A stretch of 47,605 nt of DNA from Mycolicibacterium sp. (GTDB lineage Bacteria > Actinomycetota > Actinomycetes > Mycobacteriales > Mycobacteriaceae), in the NCBI RefSeq assembly GCF_016462545.1, contig NZ_JAEMTA010000038.1, positions 1 through 47,605 on the forward strand. Reading direction: 5' to 3'. This document shows, one piece after another, positions 7,870 to 16,988 of this stretch. The position numbers were made by a program, and so were the translations under genes. How positions within the stretch are numbered: position 1 is the first letter of the stretch; each line of letters begins with the position of its first letter. The notes under the pieces are model-generated. The model worked only from the letters and a program-made list of their open reading frames with translations. It had not been told where the DNA came from and made no database searches.

Positions 7870-8264
7870 GCCGGCGGGGCGAAGAACTCCAGGGCCGATC
7901 CGTCGGGGTCGCGGAAGCTGAGACCGGAACCGTACGGCGCGTCGACGATCCCGCCGTGGGTGATGCCCAGCTCGTCGAGACGGGCGACCCACTCCTGCAG
8001 CTCGGCGCGGGATCCGCACGCGAACGCCACGTGATCGAGCCCGACGCGAAATTCGCTGAACTGCTCGTCGGGCGCCGCCTGGGTGTGCTGATGAATGCCG
8101 AACAACGTGTCGCCGGGCAGTGCGTAGACGACGTGGCGGTAGCCGGCGTCGGTGTCCTCGTCGATCACCGGATCGACGCCGATGAGCTCGCGGTACCAGG
8201 GTGCGCTGACGGAGAGGTCCCGCACCGTGAGCGCGACGTGGGTGAGAGCGGGAAAGCTGGGCAT
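7866..8264 (-). CDS. VOC-family (glyoxalase/bleomycin-resistance fold) protein
   Basis: A 132-residue protein starting at ATG 8264 with AAGGAC upstream. Two beta-alpha-beta-beta-beta units are visible: LTHVALTVRDL...WYRELIG and VGLDHVAFACG...DPDGSALEFF. Metal ligand candidates are His9, His78 and Glu126, with His58/His60 extra in GIHQH. Members include glyoxalases, ring-cleavage dioxygenases and metallothiol transferases, so the reaction is open. The single-domain length implies a dimer. It lies downstream of the nuo operon and the hydratase-like gene after a 67-bp gap. Confidence 0.8.
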   Translation of the reverse strand: MPSFPALTHVALTVRDLSVSAPWYRELIGVDPVIDEDTDAGYRHVVYALPGDTLFGIHQHTQAAPDEQFSEFRVGLDHVAFACGSRAELQEWVARLDELGITHGGIVDAPYGSGLSFRDPDGSALEFFAPPA

Positions 8265-8331
8265 GTGAACGTCCTTGTTCGGGGAATTGATCGATCTTGA
8301 CACGTCGCGGCACGGCGCACGGTTCAATCGC

Positions 8332-9117
8332 TCAGGGCGCAACGCTGCCGATCTGCGACTTGTTCACGCGCATGACGTCGAGACGCCGCTGCTCCAGGCC
8401 GGCGAGGTCGTGGTCGTGTGCTCCCGCGATCGCATCCTCGGCCGCCAGTGCCGGATCGACGACGGTGGCAGCACCGCGTACGTAGATCTCCTTGAGCCCC
8501 AACATCGTTGGCTTCGGTACTGCCGCGATCTGCGTGGCCAGCTCGATGGCCCGCGGCAGCAGCACGTCGTGCGGAACGATCTCCGTCACCAAGCCGATGC
8601 GTTCGGCGCGGACCGCGTCCACCACCTCGCCGGTCATCGACATGCGACGGGCCATCGCACGTCCGACCACCTGGGGCAGTCGTGCCGTCATGCCGCCGCC
8701 GGGCAGGATGCCCACCCGCGCATGGGTATCTGCGAACACGGCGCGCTCCGACGCGACCAGGAAGTCGCATCCAAGCGCCAGTTCCAGACCGCCGGTGAAC
8801 GTCGACCCGTTGACGGCGCCGACGATCGGTGTGCGCATCTCGGCAACCGCGGTGATGCAACTCTGCGTCTGGAACTCCTCGAAGTACTTCACGCCGTCGC
8901 GCGCGGCCTCCTTGAGGTCGACGCCGGCGCAGAAGGCGGGGTCGGCGCCCGTGAGCACCACCGCGCGTACCGAGGAATCGTCGTCCGCACTGCGGAGGGC
9001 CGCGTACAGTGCTCTGATCAGGCTGCGGTTCAACGCATTACGTGCCTGCGGCCGATTCATGGTGAGCACCCGGACGGCGCCGTGGTCGGCCCGGATCACC
9101 AATTGCTCATCAGTCAT
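8332..9117 (-). CDS. enoyl-CoA hydratase/isomerase family protein
   Basis: A 261-residue crotonase-fold protein. The oxyanion-hole segments AFCAGVDLKE (61-70) and TGGLELALGCD (108-118) are present, and Glu112 matches the first catalytic glutamate of hydratases. The second catalytic glutamate is replaced by His132 in ADTHARVGILPGGG, so a normal hydratase reaction is doubtful. Isomerase, hydrolase or another crotonase chemistry is possible. It starts 9 bp after the nuoN stop on the same strand and is probably the last gene of the nuo transcript. That placement is not the M. tuberculosis arrangement as I recall it. Confidence 0.85.
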   Translation of the reverse strand: MTDEQLVIRADHGAVRVLTMNRPQARNALNRSLIRALYAALRSADDDSSVRAVVLTGADPAFCAGVDLKEAARDGVKYFEEFQTQSCITAVAEMRTPIVGAVNGSTFTGGLELALGCDFLVASERAVFADTHARVGILPGGGMTARLPQVVGRAMARRMSMTGEVVDAVRAERIGLVTEIVPHDVLLPRAIELATQIAAVPKPTMLGLKEIYVRGAATVVDPALAAEDAIAGAHDHDLAGLEQRRLDVMRVNKSQIGSVAP

Positions 9118-9126
9118 CGGCGAACG

Positions 9127-10698
9127 CTAACGCACGAACTGGTTCGCCGTGTTGGCGAGGTCGAGGATCGGCTGGGGCAGGGCGCCGAGTACCAGTGTGA
9201 TCGCGGCGCTCAACGTGACGGTCGCGGTGCTCAGCGCGCTGGGTACCACCACGGTGGGGGCGTGCTCTGGCGGATCGGTGAAGAACAGCAGCACGATCAC
9301 GCGCACGTAGAAGTACGCGGCCACTGCGCTGGCGCAGACGCCGACGATGACCAACGGAGCGGCGCCGCCCTCCGCGGCGGCCTTGAAGACCGCGAACTTG
9401 CTGACGAAGCCACTGGTCAGCGGAATGCCCGCGAAGGCGAGGAGGAACAGCGAGAACACCACTCCCACCAGGGGATGGTTGCGGCCCAGGCCTGCCCACC
9501 GGGTCATGTCGGTCTCCTCGTCGCCGTCCGCAGTGCGCACCACGCTGACGACGGCGAACGCGCCGAGAGTGCTGAATCCGTAGGCGAACAGATAGAACAG
9601 CGTCGCGGAGACACCGTTGTCGTTCAGCGCGATGACGCCGGTGAGGATGAACCCGGCGTGGGCGACCGACGAGTAGGCGAGCATCCGTTTGACGTCGCGC
9701 TGCGACACCGCGGTCACCGTGCCCACCACCATCGTGAGGATGGCGACACCCCACATCAGCGGCCGCCACTCGTGCTCGAAGCCGGGCAGCGCGACATGGA
9801 AGATGCGCAGCATCGCGCCGAACGCAGCAATCTTGGTGGCAGCCGCCATGAAGGCCGTCACCGGAGTGGGGGCACCCTGGTACACGTCGGGAATCCACGA
9901 ATGGAACGGCACCGCACCGACTTTGAACAGCACACCGACCGACAGCAGGGCAATGCCGACGAGGGCCAGAGAGGTGTGGTCCGCGTCCTGCGTCTCACGG
10001 ATGCCACTCAGGCTCAGCCCTCCCGAGTAGCCGTAGAGCAGCGCGATCCCGTAGAGGAAGAACGCCGACGAGAACGCGCCGAGGAGGAAGTACTTCAGCG
10101 CCGCCTCCTGGGAGAGGAGTCGTCGTCGCCGGGCCAGTCCGCACATCAGGTACAGCGGTAGCGAGAACACCTCGAGGGCGACGAACATCGTCAGCAGATC
10201 GTCGGACGCGCCGAACAGCATCATGCCGCCGAGCGCGAACATCGTCAGAGGGAAGATCTCCGTCTGCGCGATACCGGCCTTCGTCGCCAACTTCTCGGTG
10301 ACGCTGCCCGGCACGGCTGACGCCATGGGTGTGAAGGCGTCGAGACCGCTGGCGCCGTCGTCCACGTCGACCTCGGAGGAGATGCGGCGCTCGGCGATCA
10401 ACAGCGTGCCGAGCAGACCGACCACCAGCAGGGTGCCCTGCAGGAACAATGCGGGTTTGTCGACGGACACGGCGCCCATGACCGCGGTCCGCCCGATCGA
10501 GGATCCGAGACCGATCCACTCGACGACGACGGCGATCAAGGCGGCGGCCTGACCTCCCACGGCCAACGTCAACTGCACCCGGTAGCGCATGGAGCGGGGC
10601 AGGAACGCCTCGGCGAGCACGCCGAGTACGGCAACGCCCAGCACGATCAACATCGGTGAGACGAGGCCGTATTCGACCGAGGGCGGGGTGAGGGTCAC
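9127..10698 (-). CDS. nuoN: NADH-quinone oxidoreductase subunit N
   Basis: A 523-residue polytopic membrane protein of the Mrp-antiporter family, the last nuo gene. About 14 hydrophobic segments are visible. The central proton-channel region is recognised from LMCGLARRRRLLSQEAALKYFLLGAFSSAFFLYG in two parts, with the conserved lysine in EAALKYF and the FKVGAVPFHSWIPDVYQGAP block. NuoN is one of three antiporter-like subunits pumping protons in complex I. The GTG start overlaps nuoM by 4 nt. A 40-residue hydrophilic loop near residues 105-145 is typical of actinobacterial NuoN. Confidence 0.95.
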   Translation of the reverse strand: MTLTPPSVEYGLVSPMLIVLGVAVLGVLAEAFLPRSMRYRVQLTLAVGGQAAALIAVVVEWIGLGSSIGRTAVMGAVSVDKPALFLQGTLLVVGLLGTLLIAERRISSEVDVDDGASGLDAFTPMASAVPGSVTEKLATKAGIAQTEIFPLTMFALGGMMLFGASDDLLTMFVALEVFSLPLYLMCGLARRRRLLSQEAALKYFLLGAFSSAFFLYGIALLYGYSGGLSLSGIRETQDADHTSLALVGIALLSVGVLFKVGAVPFHSWIPDVYQGAPTPVTAFMAAATKIAAFGAMLRIFHVALPGFEHEWRPLMWGVAILTMVVGTVTAVSQRDVKRMLAYSSVAHAGFILTGVIALNDNGVSATLFYLFAYGFSTLGAFAVVSVVRTADGDEETDMTRWAGLGRNHPLVGVVFSLFLLAFAGIPLTSGFVSKFAVFKAAAEGGAAPLVIVGVCASAVAAYFYVRVIVLLFFTDPPEHAPTVVVPSALSTATVTLSAAITLVLGALPQPILDLANTANQFVR

Positions 10699-12251
10699 TT
10701 CGCGGGTCCTTCCGCGATACGGGTTGCGGGATCCTGTTGGCCGATCGTCGTCAGGGTGTGGCCGACGGCGGGGTCGATGACGTCGAGGACGGGTTTCGGA
10801 TAGATCCCCAACACCAGCAGGAGCGCGATCAGCGGTGCCACCACGACGAGCTCCCGTGGGACGAGGTCGCGCAGTCTCTCGTTGTCCGGAGCGATCGGTC
10901 CGGTCATCATGCGCTGGTACATCCAGAGGATGTAGATCGCCGACAGCACCAGCGCAGAGGCCGCGAAGACCGCCATGGCGGGATAGGTGGTGAACGTGCC
11001 GATCAGCACCAGGAACTCACTGATGAACGGTGCCAGCCCGGGCAGCGACAGGGTGGCCAACCCGGCGACGAGGAAGGTGCCCGCCAGTACCGGTGCCACC
11101 TTCTGGACTCCGCCGAACGAGGCGATGGCGCGGCTTCCCCTGCGCGACACCAGGAATCCCGCGATGAGGAACAGTGCCGCGGTCGAGATGCCGTGGTTGA
11201 CCATGTAGAGCGTCGAGCCGGACTGGCCCTGGCTGGTCATGACGAAGATGCCGAGGATGATGAAGCCGAAGTGGGAGATCGACGTGTAGGAGATCAACCG
11301 CATCACGTCGGTCTGGCCGATGGCGACGACCGCGCCGTACACGATTCCAATCACCGCGAGCGTGATGATCAACGGCCGGAACGTCATCGACGCGTCCGGG
11401 AACAGTTGCAGGCAGTACCGCAGCATGCCGAACGTGCCCACCTTGTCGACGACGGCCATCATCAGCACCGCCGTCGCCGGGGTGGCCTCGACGGCCGCGT
11501 CCGGAAGCCAGCGGTGGAACGGCCACAGCGGCGCCTTGACGGCGAAGGCGAACATGAAGCCGAGGAACAACGCGTTCAGCACGGCAGGATCGATGTTCAG
11601 CGATCCGTCCGCGACGGCCGCGACGATCGCACGGAAGTCGAAGGTGCCTGCGGCGAACGCATCGCTCTTGGCCGTCGCCACGTACAGGCCGATGACCGCG
11701 GCCAGCATGATGAGGCCGCCGAACAGGTTGTACAGCAGGAACTTCACCGCTGCCTTCGAGCGGTTGGCCCCGGTGCCGAAGCCGCCGATGAGAAAGTACA
11801 TCGGGATGAGCATCGCTTCGAAGAACACGTAGAAGAGCAGGACGTCGAGCGCCGTCAGCGAGATCAGCACCATGCCCTCGACGGCCAGGATCAACGCCAC
11901 GTAGGCATGCGCGGAGCGGGCCTGGTCGCCTGCGTCGTTCCAACCGGCGACGATCAGCAGTGGGACGAGGACGGCCGTGAGGACCACCAGGGCCAGCGCG
12001 ATGCCGTCGATGCCGAGGATGTAGCCGGTCCCGAAGGACGGGATCCAGGCGTGGTCCTCGACGAACTGGTACTGCGGACCTGCGGGATCGAACGTCACGG
12101 CGAGCAGCGCGGCCACCGCCAACACCACCACCGACACCGCCAGCGCGGCGTACTTCGCGAGATGCCTTGCTGCCGAGGGCAACAGGATGACCACCCCCGC
12201 ACCGACCATCGGCACGGCCCAGAGAATCGTCAACCACGGTGCGCCGGTCAC
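10695..12251 (-). CDS. nuoM: NADH-quinone oxidoreductase subunit M
   Basis: A 518-residue antiporter-like membrane subunit of complex I. The start is GTG 12251, giving MTGAPWLTILWAVP and overlapping nuoL by 4 nt; the longer open frame upstream is antisense shadow. The conserved block FAVKAPLWPFHRWLPDAAVEAPT-like (here AVEATPATAV), the YTSISHFGFIILG segment and the AAVKFLLYNLFGG lysine helix mark the proton channel. Overlap with nuoN at the other end keeps the stoichiometry coupled. The hydrophobic helix pattern is intact throughout, so no frameshift is seen. Confidence 0.95.
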   Translation of the reverse strand: MTGAPWLTILWAVPMVGAGVVILLPSAARHLAKYAALAVSVVVLAVAALLAVTFDPAGPQYQFVEDHAWIPSFGTGYILGIDGIALALVVLTAVLVPLLIVAGWNDAGDQARSAHAYVALILAVEGMVLISLTALDVLLFYVFFEAMLIPMYFLIGGFGTGANRSKAAVKFLLYNLFGGLIMLAAVIGLYVATAKSDAFAAGTFDFRAIVAAVADGSLNIDPAVLNALFLGFMFAFAVKAPLWPFHRWLPDAAVEATPATAVLMMAVVDKVGTFGMLRYCLQLFPDASMTFRPLIITLAVIGIVYGAVVAIGQTDVMRLISYTSISHFGFIILGIFVMTSQGQSGSTLYMVNHGISTAALFLIAGFLVSRRGSRAIASFGGVQKVAPVLAGTFLVAGLATLSLPGLAPFISEFLVLIGTFTTYPAMAVFAASALVLSAIYILWMYQRMMTGPIAPDNERLRDLVPRELVVVAPLIALLLVLGIYPKPVLDVIDPAVGHTLTTIGQQDPATRIAEGPAK

Positions 12252-14131
12252 CAGATCCTCACCGCCAGAATCGCGGCGATGACCAGTGCGGCACCGCCGA
12301 GCATGGACAGGGCGTACGAGCGGGCGAACCCGGTTTGAAGCTGCCGCAACCGTTCCGAGGAGCCGCCGACGAGGTTGCCGAGGATGCGGGATACGTCGTC
12401 GATGCCGTCGTCGTCGATCTCGACGAGCCCCCTGGTCAGCACCTGACCGGGGCGCATCAGCACGTCCTCGTTGAAGGCGTCCCCATAGAGATCCCTGCGG
12501 GCGGCCACCGTCAGCGCCGAGACGTCGTCCGGGGCGACCTCGGGGATGGGGCGTGTGGCATAGGCCCGGTAGGCGATGGCGATGCCCGCCGCGACGACGG
12601 CCAGCGTGATGGCGGTCATCAGCCAGACCGGGACCGCGTGCGCGGCTTCCTCGTGAGCGCCGACCACGGGCTCCAGCCAGTGTTCCAGCGTGCCGCCGAT
12701 GGCCAGCAGGGCGCCCGCGCCGACCGATCCGACGGCGAGCACGATCATCGGTCCCGTCATCGAGGCCGGAGATTCGTGGGGGTGCACGTCTTCCTTCCAG
12801 CGCTTCTCCCCGAAGAATGTCATCAGCATCACCCTCGTCATGTAGAAGGCGGTGATACCCGCGCCGAGCAGGGCTGCTCCGCCGAGCAGGATGCCCTTGA
12901 CTCCGCCTGCGGCGAAGGCGGTTTCGATGATCGCGTCCTTGGAGAAGAAGCCCGCGAACGGTGGCACGCCGATGATGGCCAGGTAGCCCAGGCCGAATGT
13001 GACGAACGTGATCGGCATGAACGTGCGCAGTCCACCGAAACGGCGCATGTCGGTCTCGTCGTCCATGCCGTGCATGACCGAACCGGCGCCGAGGAACAGT
13101 CCCGCCTTGAAGAAGCCGTGGGTCAGCAGATGCATGATCGCGATGGCGTAGCCCGCGGGACCGAGACCGGCGGCGAGCACCATGTACCCGATCTGACTCA
13201 TCGTCGACGCAGCGAGCGCCTTCTTGATGTCGTCCTTCGCGCAACCGATGACGGCGCCGAAGAGCAAGGTGACCGCACCGACGATCACCACCCCGAGGCG
13301 GGCGTCGGGGGCCAGGTCGTAGATCGGTCCGGAACGGACGATCAGGTAGACGCCTGCGGTGACCATGGTCGCGGCATGAATGAGCGCCGAGACCGGCGTC
13401 GGGCCCTCCATTGCGTCGCCCAGCCACGACTGCAGGGGCACCTGCGCCGACTTGCCGCAGGCGGCCAACAGGAGCAGCAGTCCGATCGCCGTGAGGGTGC
13501 CCGGGGTCATCTGCCCGGCGGCCGCGAAGACGCCCGCGTAGGAGATGGTTCCGACGTTTGCGAACATCACCATCAGGGCGAGTGCGAGGCCGATGTCACC
13601 GACCCGGTTGACCACGAACGCCTTCTTCGCGGCGGCGGCCGCCGACGGTTTCTGCGACCAGAAGCCGATCAGGAGGTACGACGCCAGACCGACGCCCTCC
13701 CAGCCCATGTAGAGGCCGAGGTAGTTGTCGGCCAGGACGAGGAGAAGCATCGCCGCCACGAACAGGTTCAGATAGGCGAAGAACCGTCTGCGCTCGGGGT
13801 CGTGGGCCATGTAGCCGATCGAGTACACGTGGATCAACGACCCCACGCCGGTGATCAGCAGGACGAAACACACTGATAGTTGGTCGAGTTGGAGGCCGAA
13901 GTCGACCCGAAGCGCTCCGACGGGCACCCAGCTGAAGAGGTGCTCGTGAAATCCGCGGTCCTCGGCCGCCCGGTCGAGCATGCCGACGAACAGCACCGCG
14001 CCGACGACGAAGGACGCGATGATCGTGGCGCAGCCCAGGAGGTGGCCCCACGTGTTGGTGGCCTTGCCGCCGAGCAGCAGGATGGCCGCACCGACGAGGG
14101 GCAGCGCAATGAGCAGCCAGATGGGAAGCAT
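12248..14131 (-). CDS. nuoL: NADH-quinone oxidoreductase subunit L
   Basis: A 627-residue polytopic protein, the largest antiporter-like subunit. I start it at ATG 14131 (MLPIWLLIALPLVGAA); a GTG one codon earlier overlaps the nuoK stop. Diagnostic parts are YMGWEGVGLASYLLIGFW, QVPLQSWLGDAMEGPTPVSALIHAATMVTAG in two blocks, and CAKDDIKKALAASTMSQIGYM. The lateral helix expected at the C-terminus follows the segment after residue 520. It forms the distal proton channel of complex I. The length is close to the 633 residues recalled for M. tuberculosis NuoL. Confidence 0.95.
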   Translation of the reverse strand: MLPIWLLIALPLVGAAILLLGGKATNTWGHLLGCATIIASFVVGAVLFVGMLDRAAEDRGFHEHLFSWVPVGALRVDFGLQLDQLSVCFVLLITGVGSLIHVYSIGYMAHDPERRRFFAYLNLFVAAMLLLVLADNYLGLYMGWEGVGLASYLLIGFWSQKPSAAAAAKKAFVVNRVGDIGLALALMVMFANVGTISYAGVFAAAGQMTPGTLTAIGLLLLLAACGKSAQVPLQSWLGDAMEGPTPVSALIHAATMVTAGVYLIVRSGPIYDLAPDARLGVVIVGAVTLLFGAVIGCAKDDIKKALAASTMSQIGYMVLAAGLGPAGYAIAIMHLLTHGFFKAGLFLGAGSVMHGMDDETDMRRFGGLRTFMPITFVTFGLGYLAIIGVPPFAGFFSKDAIIETAFAAGGVKGILLGGAALLGAGITAFYMTRVMLMTFFGEKRWKEDVHPHESPASMTGPMIVLAVGSVGAGALLAIGGTLEHWLEPVVGAHEEAAHAVPVWLMTAITLAVVAAGIAIAYRAYATRPIPEVAPDDVSALTVAARRDLYGDAFNEDVLMRPGQVLTRGLVEIDDDGIDDVSRILGNLVGGSSERLRQLQTGFARSYALSMLGGAALVIAAILAVRIW

Positions 14132-14133
14132 CA

Positions 14134-14433
14134 CTAGTGCCTCAGTAGGTTCGCGCCGTCGACCGAGGCGGACTGCCTGGCCCGGAAGATGGTCATGATG
14201 ATCGCGAGGCCAACCACGACCTCGCACGCGGCGACCACCATCGTGAAGAACGCCACCACCTGGCCGTCGAGGTGGCCGTGCAGGCGGGAGAACGTGACGA
14301 ATGCCAGGTTGGCGGCGTTGAGCATCAGCTCGACGCACATGAACATCACGATCGCGTTGCGCCGCAACAGCACTCCCGCGGCGCCGATGGTGAACAGCAG
14401 CGCGGAGAGATACAGATAGTTGGCGGGGTTCAC
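14134..14433 (-). CDS. nuoK: NADH-quinone oxidoreductase subunit K
   Basis: A 99-residue subunit with three transmembrane helices, the normal size for NuoK (MrpC-like). The intramembrane glutamates of the E-channel are seen in MFMCVELMLNAANLAF and AACEVVVGLAII. It starts with GTG overlapping nuoJ by 4 nt. Its stop precedes the nuoL ATG by two bases. It links the quinone chamber to the antiporter subunits. Confidence 0.95.
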   Translation of the reverse strand: MNPANYLYLSALLFTIGAAGVLLRRNAIVMFMCVELMLNAANLAFVTFSRLHGHLDGQVVAFFTMVVAACEVVVGLAIIMTIFRARQSASVDGANLLRH

Positions 14434-15194
14434 CGTGGCACCCCGTTCTCGGTAGCCGACGCACTGCGCGCAGGCAGGATCCCGCTGACCGAGGTCGCCG
14501 CGTCGGAACCGTCGGGCAGTCGCGCGGCGACGTCTACCGCGTTGTGCCTGGCATACACGCCGGGGTTCGGCATCGGGGTGGCGTGGCCGCCGGGCGCGAA
14601 CCGCTCGGTGGCCAGCTCGCGCTGCGTCTTACGGCGGTCGACGCGCTCGCGATGGGTCAGCACCATCGCGCCGAGGACGGCCGTGATGAGCAGGGCGCTG
14701 GTGAGCTCGAAGGCCCAGAGGTACCGGACGAAGATGAGTGCGGCCAGGCCCTCGACGTTACCGCCCGCGTTGGCCGCGGCGAGCCCGGTGAAGCCGGCGA
14801 CCGACACGTTGCCGATGCCCGCGATGAGTAGGATACCGAACGCCGCCCCTGCGCCGATCGCCGCGATGCGTTGTCCACGAATGGTTTCCACCAGGGAGTC
14901 GGCCGAGTCCACGCCGATCAGCATCAGCACGAACAGGAAGAGCATCATCACCGCTCCGGTGTAGACGACGACCTGCACGATGCCGAGGAAGAGCGCGTCC
15001 TGGGCGATGTAGAGCACCGCGAGGATGATCATGGTGATCGCCAGGAAGATCGCCGAGTACACGGCCTTGGGCGCGGCGATCACGGCGATGGCGCCCAGCA
15101 CGGCGAAGGTGCCGAGCACCCAGAACGTCACCGCTTCCATCGTCGACGTCCGGTAGACGGTCTCGGCCGCGAGGAGCGTGAGTTCGCTTGTCAC
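14430..15194 (-). CDS. nuoJ: NADH-quinone oxidoreductase subunit J
   Basis: A 254-residue membrane protein with five predicted helices in the first 180 residues, including LGIVQVVVYTGAVMMLFLFVLM with the conserved tyrosine and the pi-bulge helix. A hydrophilic tail of about 60 residues (RRKTQRELATERFAPGGHAT and on) follows, as in other mycobacterial NuoJ. The GTG start overlaps the nuoI stop by 4 nt. It contributes to the E-channel of complex I together with NuoH, A and K. Confidence 0.94.
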   Translation of the reverse strand: MTSELTLLAAETVYRTSTMEAVTFWVLGTFAVLGAIAVIAAPKAVYSAIFLAITMIILAVLYIAQDALFLGIVQVVVYTGAVMMLFLFVLMLIGVDSADSLVETIRGQRIAAIGAGAAFGILLIAGIGNVSVAGFTGLAAANAGGNVEGLAALIFVRYLWAFELTSALLITAVLGAMVLTHRERVDRRKTQRELATERFAPGGHATPMPNPGVYARHNAVDVAARLPDGSDAATSVSGILPARSASATENGVPR

Positions 15195-15763
15195 AGCGTC
15201 GCTTCCCGGGGTAGCACGACGGGCATGCCCAGCGGGGTGGCGAGTCCGTCGGACCTGATGTTGCCTCGGTAGTAGTCCTCGTCGGTGCTACCTGTCGCCA
15301 TGGGGTGCGGCGGGGCGGTCATGTCGGGCTGCAGCGGTGCCAGCAGCTTGTCCTTGCCGTAGATCAGGTCGGCGCGGTTGTCGTCGGCCATCTCGTAGTC
15401 GTTCGTCATGGTGAGCGCCCGCGTCGGGCAGGCCTCGATGCACAGGCCGCAGCCGATGCACCGCAGATAGTTGATCTGATAGACCCGCCCATAGCGTTCA
15501 CCCGGCGAAAAGCGTTCGGCCTCGGTGTTGTCGGCGCCTTCGACGAAGATCGCGTCCGCAGGGCATGCCCAGGCACAGAGTTCGCAGCCGATGCACTTCT
15601 CCAGGCCGTCGTCGTACCGGTTGAGCTGATGGCGACCGTGATAGCGCTGGGCCGTCGCACCGGGTTCCTCCGGATACTGCTCGGTGACCGGCTTCTTGAA
15701 CATGGTCTTGAACGTCACCCCGAAGCCGGCGATGGCGTCGACGAGGTGCGGCCGCTTAGGCAT
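15191..15763 (-). CDS. nuoI: NADH-quinone oxidoreductase subunit I (two 4Fe-4S)
   Basis: A 190-residue peripheral subunit. The two ferredoxin motifs CIGCELCAWACP and CIGCGLCIEACP bind clusters N6a and N6b. ATG 15763 (MPKRPHLVDAIAGFG) is chosen over longer in-frame starts because it overlaps nuoH by only 8 nt and matches the usual N-terminus. The C-terminal tail after residue 140 (DKLLAPLQPDMTAPPH and on) is the expected actinobacterial extension. It carries electrons from NuoG towards NuoB. Confidence 0.95.
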   Translation of the reverse strand: MPKRPHLVDAIAGFGVTFKTMFKKPVTEQYPEEPGATAQRYHGRHQLNRYDDGLEKCIGCELCAWACPADAIFVEGADNTEAERFSPGERYGRVYQINYLRCIGCGLCIEACPTRALTMTNDYEMADDNRADLIYGKDKLLAPLQPDMTAPPHPMATGSTDEDYYRGNIRSDGLATPLGMPVVLPREATL

Positions 15764-16988
15764 CGGCGGGCTCCTTCTGGGGAATGGGGGGTACCGGGAA
15801 CGCACCCGGCACGGTCGACGGTGGATCGGCAAGGCGCCGCGGCCGAGTCTGTTTGTGCCGCAGGGTCCGCCATAGATAGACGAGTAACAGCACGCCGACG
15901 AACGAGCTGGTGGAGACGAGGACTGCGGCGAGGCCGTCGTAGCCGTGGATGCGCAGGGTCCGGACCACCGCGACGGTCATGATCCACCCCAGCGAGATGG
16001 GGATGAGGATCTTCCAGCCGAGGTTCATGAACTGGTCGTAGCGCAAGCGCGGCAGGGTGCCCCGCAGCCAGATGAACCCGAACATGAACGTCCACACCTT
16101 GGCGATGAACCAGAGCAGCGGCCACCATCCGGAGTTCGCGCCGTCGATCATGTTGAACGGCCACGGGGCCTGCCAGCCGCCGAGGAACAGCGTGGTGGCC
16201 AGCGCGGCGACGGTGGTCATGTTGACGTACTCGGCGAGCATGAACATCGCGAACTTGAGCGAGGAGTACTCGGTGTGGAATCCGCCGACCAGCTCGCCTT
16301 CCGCCTCGGGTAGATCGAAGGGCGCGCGGTTGGTTTCACCGACCATCGACGTCACGTAGATCACGAATGACGGCAGCAGCAGGAACACGTACCAGAGGCC
16401 CTGCTGCTTGGCCACGATCTCGGAGGTGGACATGGTGCCCGAGTAGAGGAAGACCGCGGCGAAGCACAGCGCCATGGCGATCTCGTAGGAGATCACCTGC
16501 GCACTCGAGCGCAGTCCGCCGAGCAGCGGATAGGTGGACCCGGACGCCCAGCCCGCCAACACGATTCCGTACACGCCGATCGACGTGACCGCCAGCACGT
16601 ACAGGACGCCGACGGACAGGTCGGTCAGTTGCAAGGGGGTCTGATGACCGAACACGCTCACCATCCCGCCCATCGGGATCACGGCGAACGCCAGAATCGC
16701 CGGGATGACGGCGATGACCGGGGCGGCGAGATAGATCGGCTTGTCCACGCCCGCAGGGATGAGCCCTTCCTTCAGGGCGAGCTTGACGCCGTCCACCAGA
16801 CTCTGCAGCAGACCGAAGGGCCCAACCCGGTTGGGGCCGTAGCGCATCTGCATCCGGCCGAGGACCTTGCGTTCGATGAGGATGGCGACCAGCACCGTCA
16901 GCAGGCAGAACACGAAGACGAACAACGCCTTGGCCACCACCAGCCACCATGGGTCGTGGCCGAACGAACTGAGGTCGGGGTACGTCAC
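15756..16988 (-). CDS. nuoH: NADH-quinone oxidoreductase subunit H
   Basis: A 410-residue membrane subunit that forms most of the quinone chamber. Diagnostic parts are RYGPNRVGPFGLLQSLVDGVKL, FDLPEAEGELVGGFHTEYSS with the acidic loop, and the WLRGTLPRLRYDQFMNLGWK helix. Eight or nine transmembrane segments are visible, plus an extra C-terminal helix and a proline-rich tail. It starts with GTG overlapping nuoG by 4 nt and ends 8 nt inside nuoI. Confidence 0.95.
   Translation of the reverse strand: MTYPDLSSFGHDPWWLVVAKALFVFVFCLLTVLVAILIERKVLGRMQMRYGPNRVGPFGLLQSLVDGVKLALKEGLIPAGVDKPIYLAAPVIAVIPAILAFAVIPMGGMVSVFGHQTPLQLTDLSVGVLYVLAVTSIGVYGIVLAGWASGSTYPLLGGLRSSAQVISYEIAMALCFAAVFLYSGTMSTSEIVAKQQGLWYVFLLLPSFVIYVTSMVGETNRAPFDLPEAEGELVGGFHTEYSSLKFAMFMLAEYVNMTTVAALATTLFLGGWQAPWPFNMIDGANSGWWPLLWFIAKVWTFMFGFIWLRGTLPRLRYDQFMNLGWKILIPISLGWIMTVAVVRTLRIHGYDGLAAVLVSTSSFVGVLLLVYLWRTLRHKQTRPRRLADPPSTVPGAFPVPPIPQKEPADA

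Noticed and set aside
8275..10161. Long plus-strand open frame of 628 codons across the hydratase and nuoN
   Set aside because: Its product is rich in Arg, His, Asp and Gly without any fold signature. It is the antisense shadow of high-GC codons of real genes with clear motifs on the other strand.
10695..13427. A 910-codon minus-strand frame that might suggest a nuoL-nuoM fusion
   Set aside because: Only the part from GTG 12251 reads as NuoM. The upstream part is out of frame with nuoL and has no helices. The GTGA overlap at 12248-12251 marks two separate genes.
10737..13876. Long plus-strand open frames opposite nuoM and nuoL
   Set aside because: Same antisense pattern (His/Arg/Asp/Gln-rich, no domains); nuoL and nuoM have intact membrane helices and channel residues.
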